Assembly: GCA_965364515.1 (NCBI GenBank)
Contig: CBDTXZ010000103.1
Span: forward strand, 1-10,777
DNA length: 10,777 nucleotides
From: JAHEDH01 sp965364515
GTDB lineage: Bacteria; Actinomycetota; Acidimicrobiia; Spongiisociales; ZC4RG35
Direction of reading: 5' to 3'
In this document: piece after piece, positions 1-5,942 of the stretch
Layout of the letters: each line of letters begins with the position of its first letter
How positions within the stretch are numbered: the stretch's first letter is position 1
The notes under the pieces: generated by a model
What the model was told of the DNA's origin: nothing
Database searches by the model: none
What the model saw: only the letters and a program-made list of their open reading frames with translations
Position numbers and translations under genes: made by a program

Positions 1-18
1 GCGAGCCAGGCCCGGGGG

Positions 19-38
19 TGTGGGGGTCGCCCCCCACA
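19..38 (-). terminator. Hairpin after the universal stress protein gene
   Basis: A perfect 8-bp stem (TGTGGGGG at 19-26 pairing with CCCCCACA at 31-38) closes a 4-nt loop. It begins two bases past the stop codon of the minus-strand stress protein gene. The position and strong GC stem fit an intrinsic terminator. No run of T follows on the minus strand, so it may act without a U-tract, or may only protect the 3' end. Confidence 0.5.
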
Positions 39-40
39 AG

Positions 41-439
41 TCACTCAGCCTTGACGCAGAGGACGGGGACGGGGGCGTCGTGGAGGATGTCGAGGGCGTT
101 CGAGCCCAACAGCAGTTTTCCGGTCGACGAGCGCTGCCTGATCCCGATGACGATCAGCTCGGCGTCGTGAACCTTCGCTGCGGTGACGATGTCCTCGGCA
201 GGCGCCTTGCCACGGACGTATTCGTGCGACGAGTACTCGACACCGGACTCGGAGAGCAGCTTCTCGACCCGCTCGATCGCCTCTGCAGATGCGAGGTACT
301 CGGACCCCTTCTCGTGGCCGCCTCCGACCATCGAGTGCAAGATCACGACCGACGTGTTCCGCAGTTTGGCTTCATCGACAGCCGATTGGACGGCTGCGTT
401 GCCTTCGGGCGTGTCGATGAATCCGACCACGATGCTCAC
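41..439 (-). CDS. Universal stress protein (UspA family), single domain
   Basis: Predicted 132-residue cytoplasmic UspA-fold protein, the usual single-domain length. Such proteins bind ATP or act as stress-linked regulators; the partner is unknown. The N-terminal strand VVGF (residues 4-7) leads to the conserved Asp (D9). The C-terminal nucleotide-binding signature runs from G99 to N114 and follows the G-x2-G-x9-G-S/T-N pattern, except that the second Gly is Gln (Q102). G112, S113 and N114 are kept, and the final PVPVLCVK strand is typical. I chose the GTG start at 439 because GAAGGAG lies 7 nt upstream and homology begins exactly there. The frame stays open to 877, but the added residues show no domain and would run into the divergent gene. 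It is transcribed away from the CoA-transferase across a 136-bp gap. The family call is secure; the ligand is not. Confidence 0.92.
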   Translation of the reverse strand: MSIVVGFIDTPEGNAAVQSAVDEAKLRNTSVVILHSMVGGGHEKGSEYLASAEAIERVEKLLSESGVEYSSHEYVRGKAPAEDIVTAAKVHDAELIVIGIRQRSSTGKLLLGSNALDILHDAPVPVLCVKAE

Positions 440-445
440 GCTGTG

Positions 446-474
446 ACTCCTTCTCGATACGTGGCACCACTCTA
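446..474 (-). promoter_or_regulatory. Candidate promoter and ribosome binding site of the stress protein gene
   Basis: On the minus strand a TAGAGT -10-like hexamer (474 to 469) would place transcription start near 462. That gives a leader of about 20 nt carrying GAAGGAG (453 to 447), 7 nt before the GTG start. No convincing -35 was seen. The Shine-Dalgarno site is the stronger part of this call and fixes the start codon. Confidence 0.45.
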
Positions 475-562
475 TGGCGTCGGACGGTGCTTGGGTGCGT
501 ACGTCCGTCACCTTCTGGGAACCGAAAGGCCTCGATACGTCTCTCCGCCGCACCGCCTTTGT

Positions 563-575
563 TAGCTTCGAGTCG
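563..575 (+). promoter_or_regulatory. Candidate leaderless promoter of the CoA-transferase gene
   Basis: The hexamer TAGCTT (563-568), preceded by TGT in extended -10 style, is followed by exactly 7 nt and then ATG at 576. There is no Shine-Dalgarno sequence before this ATG. In actinobacteria a TANNNT box about 7 nt from the start codon is the usual form of a leaderless promoter, so transcript and protein probably begin at the same base. No -35 is recognisable. The same spacing recurs at 1745 and 5930. Confidence 0.5.
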
Positions 576-1697
576 ATGACAGAACCGAGCGATACTGCGC
601 CCGCCCCGCTCTCGGGGGTCCGAGTGGTGGAGTTCGGCAATCTGATCGCTGCCCCGTTCTGCACGATGCTTTTGGCGGACCTCGGTGCAGAGGTCGTGAA
701 GGTCGAGCCGCCGTCCGGGGATCTCGGCCGGCACTTCGGCCCGTACATCGAGGGCGAGTCTGCGTTCTTCATGTCGGCCAACCGCGGGAAGCGTTCCGTC
801 GTCGTCGATTTCCGAAGCGAAGCGGGCCGGCGTGCGGCATTCGAGCTCGCAGCCTCGGCCGACGTGATCGTGAACAACCTCCGGCACGGTGCGATGGAGC
901 GTCTCGGCCTCGACGAGGCTTCGGTTCGATCGGCGAACCCCGATGTGATCTATGCAGCGGTTTCCGCCTTCGGGGCAGACGGCCCGTATGCCGAGCGAAC
1001 GGGAATCGACGTGATCTTCCAGGCCGAGTCGGGGATGATGTCGCTGACCGGTGACCCCGGAACACCGCCCGGCAAGACCGCCACGACGATCGGCGACTAC
1101 GTCGCTGCGACGAACGCCGCGCTCGGGATCTGCGCTGCACTCGTCGACCGTGCGGGCTCGGGGCGGGGCCGACGAGTGGACGTGTCGTTGCGAGACAGCC
1201 TGATCGCCGTTCAAGCCGGGTGGAACGCCATCGCCTTCGCCAAGGGTTCACAGCCCGAGAAGACGGGCACGGCCTCTCCCTTCCTGGCTCCGAACCGTAT
1301 GTTCGAGACGGCCGACGGGCATTTCGTGATCGCGATCGTCTCCGATCGTCACTTCCGCACCATGTGCGAGGCGCTGGACCGGACGGACCTGATCGACCGA
1401 TTCACCGGCAACGACGCCAGACTCGCACGACGCGAGGAACTCGAGGCGATCCTCGAACCGATCTTCGAGTCGCATCCGACGTCGCATTGGGTCGACCTGT
1501 TCACCGGAGTCGGGCTGCCGTGCGGAAGAGTCCTGACGCTCCCCGAGGTGTGGGAGGATCCCCAGGTTCGCCACAACGAGATGGTCCACGCCTACGAGCA
1601 CCCGATCGCAGGCACGGTTCGCGGGTTGGGGTCGCCCATCCGGCTCGATGGCCGCCAGATCCGCTCGGATGTTCCACCGCCACCGCTGGGGAGTTGA
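576..1697 (+). CDS. Class III CoA-transferase (CaiB/BaiF family)
   Basis: A 373-residue family III CoA-transferase. It moves CoA from a donor thioester to a carboxylic acid through an enzyme-bound aspartyl intermediate. The N-terminal block LSGVRVVEFG (12-21), LLADLGAEVVKVEPPSGD (32-49) and NRGKRSVVVD (69-78) is characteristic. The likely catalytic Asp is D174 in IGDYVAATNAALGICAAL. The segment GRGRRVDVSLRDS (196-208) and the small C-terminal domain (GLPCGRV, 313-319; RHNEMV, 332-337) complete the fold at normal length. I place the start at ATG 576, where homology begins and a leaderless-type promoter abuts. The frame opens 34 codons earlier, but those residues are not family-like. It is followed after 60 bp by the SDR-like pair, so the acyl-CoA formed may be the substrate of that dehydrogenase. 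Family III members act on formate/oxalate, carnitine, benzylsuccinate, bile acids, methylacyl-CoAs and others; the substrate here cannot be told. Confidence 0.93.
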   Translation: MTEPSDTAPAPLSGVRVVEFGNLIAAPFCTMLLADLGAEVVKVEPPSGDLGRHFGPYIEGESAFFMSANRGKRSVVVDFRSEAGRRAAFELAASADVIVNNLRHGAMERLGLDEASVRSANPDVIYAAVSAFGADGPYAERTGIDVIFQAESGMMSLTGDPGTPPGKTATTIGDYVAATNAALGICAALVDRAGSGRGRRVDVSLRDSLIAVQAGWNAIAFAKGSQPEKTGTASPFLAPNRMFETADGHFVIAIVSDRHFRTMCEALDRTDLIDRFTGNDARLARREELEAILEPIFESHPTSHWVDLFTGVGLPCGRVLTLPEVWEDPQVRHNEMVHAYEHPIAGTVRGLGSPIRLDGRQIRSDVPPPPLGS

Positions 1698-1744
1698 GTG
1701 GTTCCGTGATCCGGATTGCCGCTCCGCAGACAGGGCGGCGTGCG

Positions 1745-1757
1745 TATCGTGCATGAG
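1745..1757 (+). promoter_or_regulatory. Candidate internal leaderless promoter before the SDR-like pair
   Basis: TATCGT (1745-1750) is followed by exactly 7 nt and then GTG at 1758. It lies in the 60-bp gap after the CoA-transferase, and no Shine-Dalgarno sequence is seen. This spacing selects GTG 1758 as the start of the next gene over the in-frame ATG 1716, GTG 1740 and GTG 1749. It would let the last three genes be expressed apart from the CoA-transferase. Confidence 0.45.
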
Positions 1758-2186
1758 GTGCCGGCAACGATCAGAACCGATGACGCGATCGCAGACCTGC
1801 TCGACGTCGAGCATGGTGTCGTCTTCCAGGCAACGGACGTCGACGACGACTGGGAACACATCGCTGCCGAGCTCTGCGCAGCCTTCGATGCGACCAAGCC
1901 GGCCGCGATCGCCGGTGACCCGGTCGTGTACATCGTGTCATCCGATGCACTGCTGGGGAGAACCGGCGCAGGAAACGCCATGGTGGCGACCGGACTGCTG
2001 TCGGCCGCCAGGACGCTTGCTGCCGAGGTGAAGCGTGACGGTGTCCCGGTCAACGTCCTGGGCATCACACCCGAGACTCCTGTGGAGGCTATCGGCACAT
2101 GGGTCGGCCGCCTCCTCGAGCCGGGTGGGCCCACCGGTGAGCTGGTCCAGCTGGGCGGGACCCAGATCGGGAAGGCGCTGCCGTGA
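1758..2186 (+). CDS. Truncated SDR-like protein without catalytic Tyr/Lys (probable pseudoenzyme subunit)
   Basis: A 142-residue protein resembling only the C-terminal half of a short-chain dehydrogenase/reductase. Residues 59-91 align without gaps to residues 130-162 of the intact SDR encoded just downstream. The catalytic Tyr of that partner corresponds to N73 and the Lys to A77; Ser is kept (S61). The TGxxxGIG cofactor loop and the NNAG motif are absent. The VxVN strand (97-99) and the final TGELVQLGG strand (126-134) are retained, but the substrate-covering helices are about 20 residues shorter. It therefore cannot be a normal dehydrogenase. The helices that form the SDR dimer interface remain, so a non-catalytic partner of the next gene product is the natural reading. 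A GTGA overlap with that gene supports matched expression. I chose GTG 1758 for its spacing to TATCGT. The alternative is a decaying gene, but the frame is clean and translationally coupled. Confidence 0.75.
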   Translation: MPATIRTDDAIADLLDVEHGVVFQATDVDDDWEHIAAELCAAFDATKPAAIAGDPVVYIVSSDALLGRTGAGNAMVATGLLSAARTLAAEVKRDGVPVNVLGITPETPVEAIGTWVGRLLEPGGPTGELVQLGGTQIGKALP

Positions 2187-2893
2187 GCACCGGGATCGTC
2201 ACAGGGGCCGCTCGCGGCATCGGCGCGGCCATCGCACATCGGCTCGCGACCGACGTCGACCACCTGATCCTGGTGGATCTCGCTCCCGAGCTCGCCGACA
2301 TCGCAGATGCAATCGGCGCCGCCGGCACCACGGTCTCGCCGGTCCAGGTCGACCTGACCTCCGAGGCAGGAATCCAGGCCGTGGTCCAAGCAGCCGCGTA
2401 CGGCACCGTCGACGCATTGGTGAACAACGCAGGCATCACTCGCGACGCCCGCCTCGTGAACATGACGACCGATGACTTCACCGCCGTCCTCGATGTCAAT
2501 CTCGGGGCCGCTCACCGCCTGATCCAGGCCTTGACGGATCGCTTCTCTGAAGGCGCCGGCATCGTCAACATCGCCTCGCGGGCATACCTGGGAAACTTCG
2601 GACAGTTCAACTATGCGATGTCGAAGGGCGGCATCGTGGGACTCACGCGTGCGCTAGCGATCGAACTGGCTCCAAGGGTCCACGTGAATGCCGTCGCCCC
2701 CGGTCTCATCGCGACCGACATGGCGATGGGCATCCCCGAGGACATTCGCGAACGCATGATCGAGGCGATCCCGATGAAGCGGATGGGCGAGCCGTCTGAG
2801 GTGGCCGAACTGGTGGCCTTTCTCGCCTCGCCACGTTCGACCTATGTCACGGGACACGTCCACGTGATCGGCGGCGGAAGGAGCCTGACGTGA
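2183..2893 (+). CDS. Short-chain dehydrogenase/reductase (FabG-like, probably NAD-dependent)
   Basis: A complete 236-residue classical SDR that interconverts a hydroxyl and a keto group using NAD(P). The cofactor loop is TGAARGIG (7-14). D32 at the end of the second strand (LVDLAP) favours NAD(H) over NADP(H) and so an oxidative, catabolic role. NNAG is at 81-84 and the catalytic set is N106, S132, Y144 and K148. The VNAVAPG strand is at 168-174 and the closing VTGHVHVIGGG segment at 222-232. It starts at GTG 2183, inside the stop of the truncated SDR-like gene, and its own stop overlaps the next start (GTGA at 2890-2893). Beside a CoA-transferase, a hydroxyacyl-CoA substrate is more likely than an acyl-ACP for fatty acid synthesis, though FabG-type 3-oxoacyl reductase activity cannot be excluded. 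The protein resembles its upstream partner closely enough that both probably arose from one SDR duplication. Confidence 0.93.
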   Translation: MSTGIVTGAARGIGAAIAHRLATDVDHLILVDLAPELADIADAIGAAGTTVSPVQVDLTSEAGIQAVVQAAAYGTVDALVNNAGITRDARLVNMTTDDFTAVLDVNLGAAHRLIQALTDRFSEGAGIVNIASRAYLGNFGQFNYAMSKGGIVGLTRALAIELAPRVHVNAVAPGLIATDMAMGIPEDIRERMIEAIPMKRMGEPSEVAELVAFLASPRSTYVTGHVHVIGGGRSLT

Positions 2894-4638
2894 GCAAGTC
2901 GAATCGCAGACCGAAGATCCTGATCGCAGACAAGATCGCAGATACGGGGATCGACATGCTGCGGGAGCACTTCGACGTCGACGTCGAACTCGGGCCCGAC
3001 CCCGAACGCCTGCTGACCATGATCGGCGACTACGAGGGTCTCGTGGTCCGGAGCGCAACGAAGGTCACCGCGGCCGTCATCGCTCGCGCCACGAATCTGA
3101 AGGTGATCGCCCGCGCCGGCGCCGGCCTCGACACCATCGATGTGCCTGCAGCGCTCGAAGCCGACATCCACGTCGTGAACAGCCCGGATGCCAACTCGAT
3201 CGCCGTCGCAGAGTTGACGCTGGCGCTGATCCTCGCGCTGGCGCGAAATCTCCCCAAGGCCGACGCCGGCCTCAAGGAGGGACGCTGGGAGAAGTCGGCG
3301 CTCATGGGGACCGGACTGTCGGGCAAGACTCTCGGGATCATCGGTTTCGGCCGCATCGGTCGCTCCGTCGCCGAACGGGCTCGGGCGTTCGGCATGGAGA
3401 TCCTGACGAATCAGCGCCGACCCACCCCTGAGTTGTATCTCGACGCCGGCGTCACCCCCGTCGACCTCGACGACCTGTTGGAGCGTTCGGACGTGGTCAC
3501 GATCCACGTTCCGGCAACCGACGAGACCGAGGGCCTGGTGGACGCCGACTTCCTGACGAAGATGAAGGCAGGCGCCTGGCTGGTCAACACGTCACGGGGC
3601 TCGGTGGTCGACGAAGCGGCGCTCCTCGCCGCACTCGATGACGACCGGCTGCGCGGCGCTGCACTCGACGTCTTCGCCACCGAGCCGGCGGTCGACTCGC
3701 GCCTGGCTCGACACCCGAAGGTCATTGCCACACCGCACATCGGCGCATCGACACGCGACGCCCAGACCACGGCCGCGGTGGACGTCGCAGAGCAGATGAT
3801 CCAGCTGCTCACCGAGATCGAGCCCCGAACCGTCCTTCCGGTCCGCGTGATCGACACGGCATCACTTGTACCGCACGAAGCCCACGACGACCGCAGGGTC
3901 GACGCGCTCGCCGAACGCCTCGAGAGCGAGGACACCCTTCGGAATCCTCCAATCGTGACGCCGGTGGAGGAACATTTCGTCCTCCTCGACGGTGCAACCC
4001 GATCGGAGGCATTGCGTCGCGCAGGTTTCGAGCACGTGGTCGTCCAGGTGGTCGAGGCCGACGAGTCACTCCAGCTCGAAACGTGGAGCCACGGGCTCCT
4101 CGACACGACATTCGCAGAGGCGGTTGCGGCGGTCGAGGCCACCGAAGGGCTCTTCACCGAGCCGACCCGGGCGGCGCTCGCTCTGGACGTCCTCTTGGAA
4201 CAGGGTGGTGTGTGCGCCTTGATCGATCCGGACGGCGACGCAGCGGTGGTGCTCGCCGAGCACGGGGTCAACCGCTTTCAGGCAGCCGAACGGGCGACGC
4301 GGGCCTACACGAACATCGCGACCGTCGTTCGAACCCTCGAGCGCGACCTGGCGGCTGCGGTCGCGGAGTTCCCCGAGCTGACGTCGCTGGTGGTGTTCCC
4401 CCACTACTCGGTCGAGCAGGTGCTGTTGGCTGCCCGTTCGAGACAGCTCCTCCCGGCCGGGGTCACCCGGTTCATCGTCCCCGGACGCGTCCTGCACCTC
4501 GACGTCGACCTCGAATGGCTGGCGTCCGACGCCTCGATCGCCGAGAAGAACCGTGAGCTGCACGAACAGCTCCAAGCCCGCCATCACCGCGGCGAAATCC
4601 GCTACTACCGCGAACCGGTCTATCTGCTGGACGAGTAG
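2890..4638 (+). CDS. Fusion: SerA-type D-2-hydroxyacid dehydrogenase + SerK/SbnI-like (ParB-fold) domain
   Basis: A 582-residue two-part protein. Residues 8-310 are a D-3-phosphoglycerate dehydrogenase-like enzyme: substrate loop near R54-S55, RAGAGLDTID (75-84), dinucleotide motif GFGRIG (152-157), catalytic R236, E265 and H283. The expected Asp after the second cofactor strand is replaced by the run N174-Q-R-R177, which suggests NADP(H). Instead of the ASB and ACT regulatory domains of actinobacterial SerA, residues 318-582 form a ParB/sulfiredoxin-fold domain resembling the ADP-dependent free serine kinase SerK and SbnI. PHE (328-330) carries the Glu equivalent to the SerK catalytic Glu30; LDGATR (366-371) takes the place of DGHHR; LQLETW matches VKVYTW; and LPAGVTRFIVPGRVLHLDVDLEWL matches the SerK C-terminus. 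Dehydrogenation of 3-phosphoglycerate plus phosphoserine formation is a plausible pairing, but DGATR differs from the proven kinases. Another hydroxyacid substrate or a non-kinase C-domain is possible. The frame is continuous, with no ribosome binding site at the junction. Confidence 0.85.
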   Translation: MSKSNRRPKILIADKIADTGIDMLREHFDVDVELGPDPERLLTMIGDYEGLVVRSATKVTAAVIARATNLKVIARAGAGLDTIDVPAALEADIHVVNSPDANSIAVAELTLALILALARNLPKADAGLKEGRWEKSALMGTGLSGKTLGIIGFGRIGRSVAERARAFGMEILTNQRRPTPELYLDAGVTPVDLDDLLERSDVVTIHVPATDETEGLVDADFLTKMKAGAWLVNTSRGSVVDEAALLAALDDDRLRGAALDVFATEPAVDSRLARHPKVIATPHIGASTRDAQTTAAVDVAEQMIQLLTEIEPRTVLPVRVIDTASLVPHEAHDDRRVDALAERLESEDTLRNPPIVTPVEEHFVLLDGATRSEALRRAGFEHVVVQVVEADESLQLETWSHGLLDTTFAEAVAAVEATEGLFTEPTRAALALDVLLEQGGVCALIDPDGDAAVVLAEHGVNRFQAAERATRAYTNIATVVRTLERDLAAAVAEFPELTSLVVFPHYSVEQVLLAARSRQLLPAGVTRFIVPGRVLHLDVDLEWLASDASIAEKNRELHEQLQARHHRGEIRYYREPVYLLDE

Positions 4639-4794
4639 GACTCGCCCGCCACGGGAGCCAGCTATTCCCCTTCGACGAGGCGTCCACGGATGGGGCCAGA
4701 CTCCCCGCCTGGCTGGCGCGCTACGCCGCGTAGAAGTGACAAAGTGGATGCCGCGACGGACGAAAGGCCTAGGTTCGGCTCCCCGCTGCGTCAG

Positions 4795-4833
4795 TATCTT
4801 CAATCAAAGCCGACAGGCGACTGCGAGAGAGGA
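4795..4833 (+). promoter_or_regulatory. Candidate promoter and Shine-Dalgarno site of the CPBP protease gene
   Basis: TATCTT (4795-4800) can serve as a -10, with start of transcription near 4807 and a leader of about 35 nt. That leader contains AGAGAGGA (4826-4833), 9 nt before ATG 4843. This contrasts with the leaderless-type starts elsewhere in the window and shows the protease gene is probably transcribed apart from the upstream unit. The 204-bp gap from 4639 to 4842 holds no other gene that I can support. Confidence 0.4.
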
Positions 4834-4842
4834 TTGAAGCCC

Positions 4843-5748
4843 ATGGCAACACAGACGGAGGTATCTGCCGAGCTGTGGGAGCCGCCCCACGTCCGGTATG
4901 TGGCGATCGCATATGCCTGGTCCTGGATCGTGTGGATTGCGGGCTGGCTGCTCGCCCGCTCGCTCGATGCCGGCGACGTCCTGTACAACGAGAATCTGGT
5001 CGATCGCATCCTGTTCGCACGCGACGTGCCGGGTGATCTGATGGTGGTTTCGGCCCTGTCATTGGTCGCCGTGTGGGGACCGATGCTGGCTGGTATCTAC
5101 GTGAGTCGCCTCGATCCGTCGATCCCCGACGGTGATCTCTGGCAGCGCATTCGCCGAACGGATGTCGGTTGGGTCAACTACCGGTTGGTGCTGGGGATTC
5201 TCGTTCTCGTTACAGCACCGGCGCTGCTCGTGAGCGTATTGGCGTTCGATCAGGCGGACGATGCCCCGGCGATCGGAACGTTGGCCTGGTTCCTGCTCGC
5301 CTTCTTCGTCTACCAGATGCTCACATCTGCCACCGAGGAGATCGGATGGCGCGGGTACCTCCTCGAGAAGCTATTGCCTGGACGCGATTTCTGGGATGCA
5401 GGGTGGATGCTCGGATTCGTGTGGGCAGGCTGGCACCTCCCGGTCGCGATCTTCATCTTTATGCAACAAGGCATGGTCTTCGCCCAGATCATCGGATCCT
5501 TGGCCGGATTCACGATGGGAATCGTGGCGATGTCGATCTTCCACGCATGGTTCTATGACCGCACGCGGAGTGTGTTCCTCAACATGGTCATCCACGCTGC
5601 GTTCAACACGATCCCCCTCACGATCGTGCTGTTGTACCCGGACTCTCCGGCAGCGATTGCTGCAAACCTCCTCCTGTGGGCGGTCGTCTTCTACTTGAGG
5701 AAGCGAGAAGGTCTCGATCAACCAGACCCTCAGGCTTCGCTCACCTAG
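4843..5748 (+). CDS. CPBP family intramembrane metalloprotease (CAAX protease/Abi type)
   Basis: A 301-residue integral membrane protein. Hydrophobic segments lie at about 19-38, 68-87, 115-134, 145-161, 185-207, 214-233, 244-265 and 270-285. The family's three motifs are present: EEIGWRG (165-171, the EExxxR motif), a His in FVWAGWHLPV (H198), and HAAFN (251-255). Together these supply the Glu and His residues of the membrane-embedded zinc site seen in the eukaryotic Rce1 CAAX protease and bacterial relatives. Bacterial members are tied to bacteriocin immunity, surface protein processing or unknown roles, and nothing here narrows that. The ATG at 4843 has a good Shine-Dalgarno sequence. The frame is open from 4690, but the added 51 residues are hydrophilic and not family-like. 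It stands alone, with its own promoter and a hairpin after its stop. Confidence 0.9.
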   Translation: MATQTEVSAELWEPPHVRYVAIAYAWSWIVWIAGWLLARSLDAGDVLYNENLVDRILFARDVPGDLMVVSALSLVAVWGPMLAGIYVSRLDPSIPDGDLWQRIRRTDVGWVNYRLVLGILVLVTAPALLVSVLAFDQADDAPAIGTLAWFLLAFFVYQMLTSATEEIGWRGYLLEKLLPGRDFWDAGWMLGFVWAGWHLPVAIFIFMQQGMVFAQIIGSLAGFTMGIVAMSIFHAWFYDRTRSVFLNMVIHAAFNTIPLTIVLLYPDSPAAIAANLLLWAVVFYLRKREGLDQPDPQASLT

Positions 5749-5767
5749 CGGCAGGGGCTCGCTCGCC

Positions 5768-5788
5768 TGACGGCTCGCATTGCCGTCA
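5768..5788 (+). terminator. Hairpin downstream of the CPBP protease gene
   Basis: TGACGGC (5768-5774) and GCCGTCA (5782-5788) form a perfect 7-bp stem around a 7-nt loop, 20 nt past the protease stop. A moderately T-rich stretch (TCGGTTCTTGGTATT) follows. This fits an intrinsic terminator separating the protease from the carboxylase unit. Confidence 0.5.
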
Positions 5789-5851
5789 TCGGTTCTTGGT
5801 ATTCGGTCGTCACTACGTGGAAAACCTTGCGGGGTGCCGAGAGCCCGGACC

Positions 5852-5872
5852 GACGACTGACGACTGACAACG
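5852..5872 (+). repeat. 7-bp tandem repeat (GACGACT)
   Basis: Two exact head-to-tail GACGACT units (5852-5865) are followed by a decayed third unit, GACAACG. They lie in the non-coding gap upstream of the carboxylase beta subunit gene. The unit length matches the other tandem array at 7551, but the sequence differs. Confidence 0.65.
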
Positions 5873-5888
5873 GCCGAGGCGAGGCGCA

Positions 5889-5926
5889 GCCGAGCCAGGC
5901 CCAGGGGCGCCGGCCGAGCCAGGCCC
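5889..5926 (+). repeat. Duplicated 14-mer GCCGAGCCAGGCCC
   Basis: Two exact copies of GCCGAGCCAGGCCC occur at 5889-5902 and 5913-5926, 24 bp apart start to start, immediately upstream of the promoter of the carboxylase unit. Twelve of these bases (CGAGCCAGGCCC) recur at 2-13 of the window, next to the stress protein terminator. That points to a dispersed intergenic repeat rather than a local duplication. Confidence 0.65.
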
Positions 5927-5929
5927 GCG

Positions 5930-5942
5930 TAAGGTACCGGGC
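5930..5942 (+). promoter_or_regulatory. Candidate leaderless promoter of the carboxylase unit
   Basis: TAAGGT (5930-5935) is followed by exactly 7 nt and then ATG 5943. No Shine-Dalgarno sequence precedes this ATG, so the transcript may begin at the start codon. No -35 is recognisable; the region where it would lie is occupied by the 14-mer repeats. Confidence 0.5.

Noticed and set aside
440..877. N-terminal extension of the stress protein to a start at 877
   Set aside because: The extension has no family features, overlaps the divergent CoA-transferase gene, and a strong Shine-Dalgarno site supports GTG 439.
372..1214. A 280-codon minus-strand frame covering the 5' half of the CoA-transferase gene
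   Set aside because: No domain is recognisable and it runs antisense to a conserved gene and across the divergent promoter region.
576..2893. An anaerobic toluene/benzylsuccinate pathway
   Set aside because: Only the enzyme types resemble bbs genes. No glycyl-radical synthase, benzylsuccinyl-CoA dehydrogenase, hydratase or thiolase is present.
3830..3860. A separate start codon for the SerK-like domain (GTG at codon 320)
   Set aside because: No ribosome binding site precedes it and the frame continues without interruption from the dehydrogenase, so a fusion is the simpler reading.
2890..4638. Reading the ParB-like domain as evidence of plasmid or chromosome partition
   Set aside because: There is no ParA, helix-turn-helix DNA-binding domain or parS-like repeat, and the PHE motif, ETW segment and C-terminal region match the SerK/SbnI-type proteins instead.
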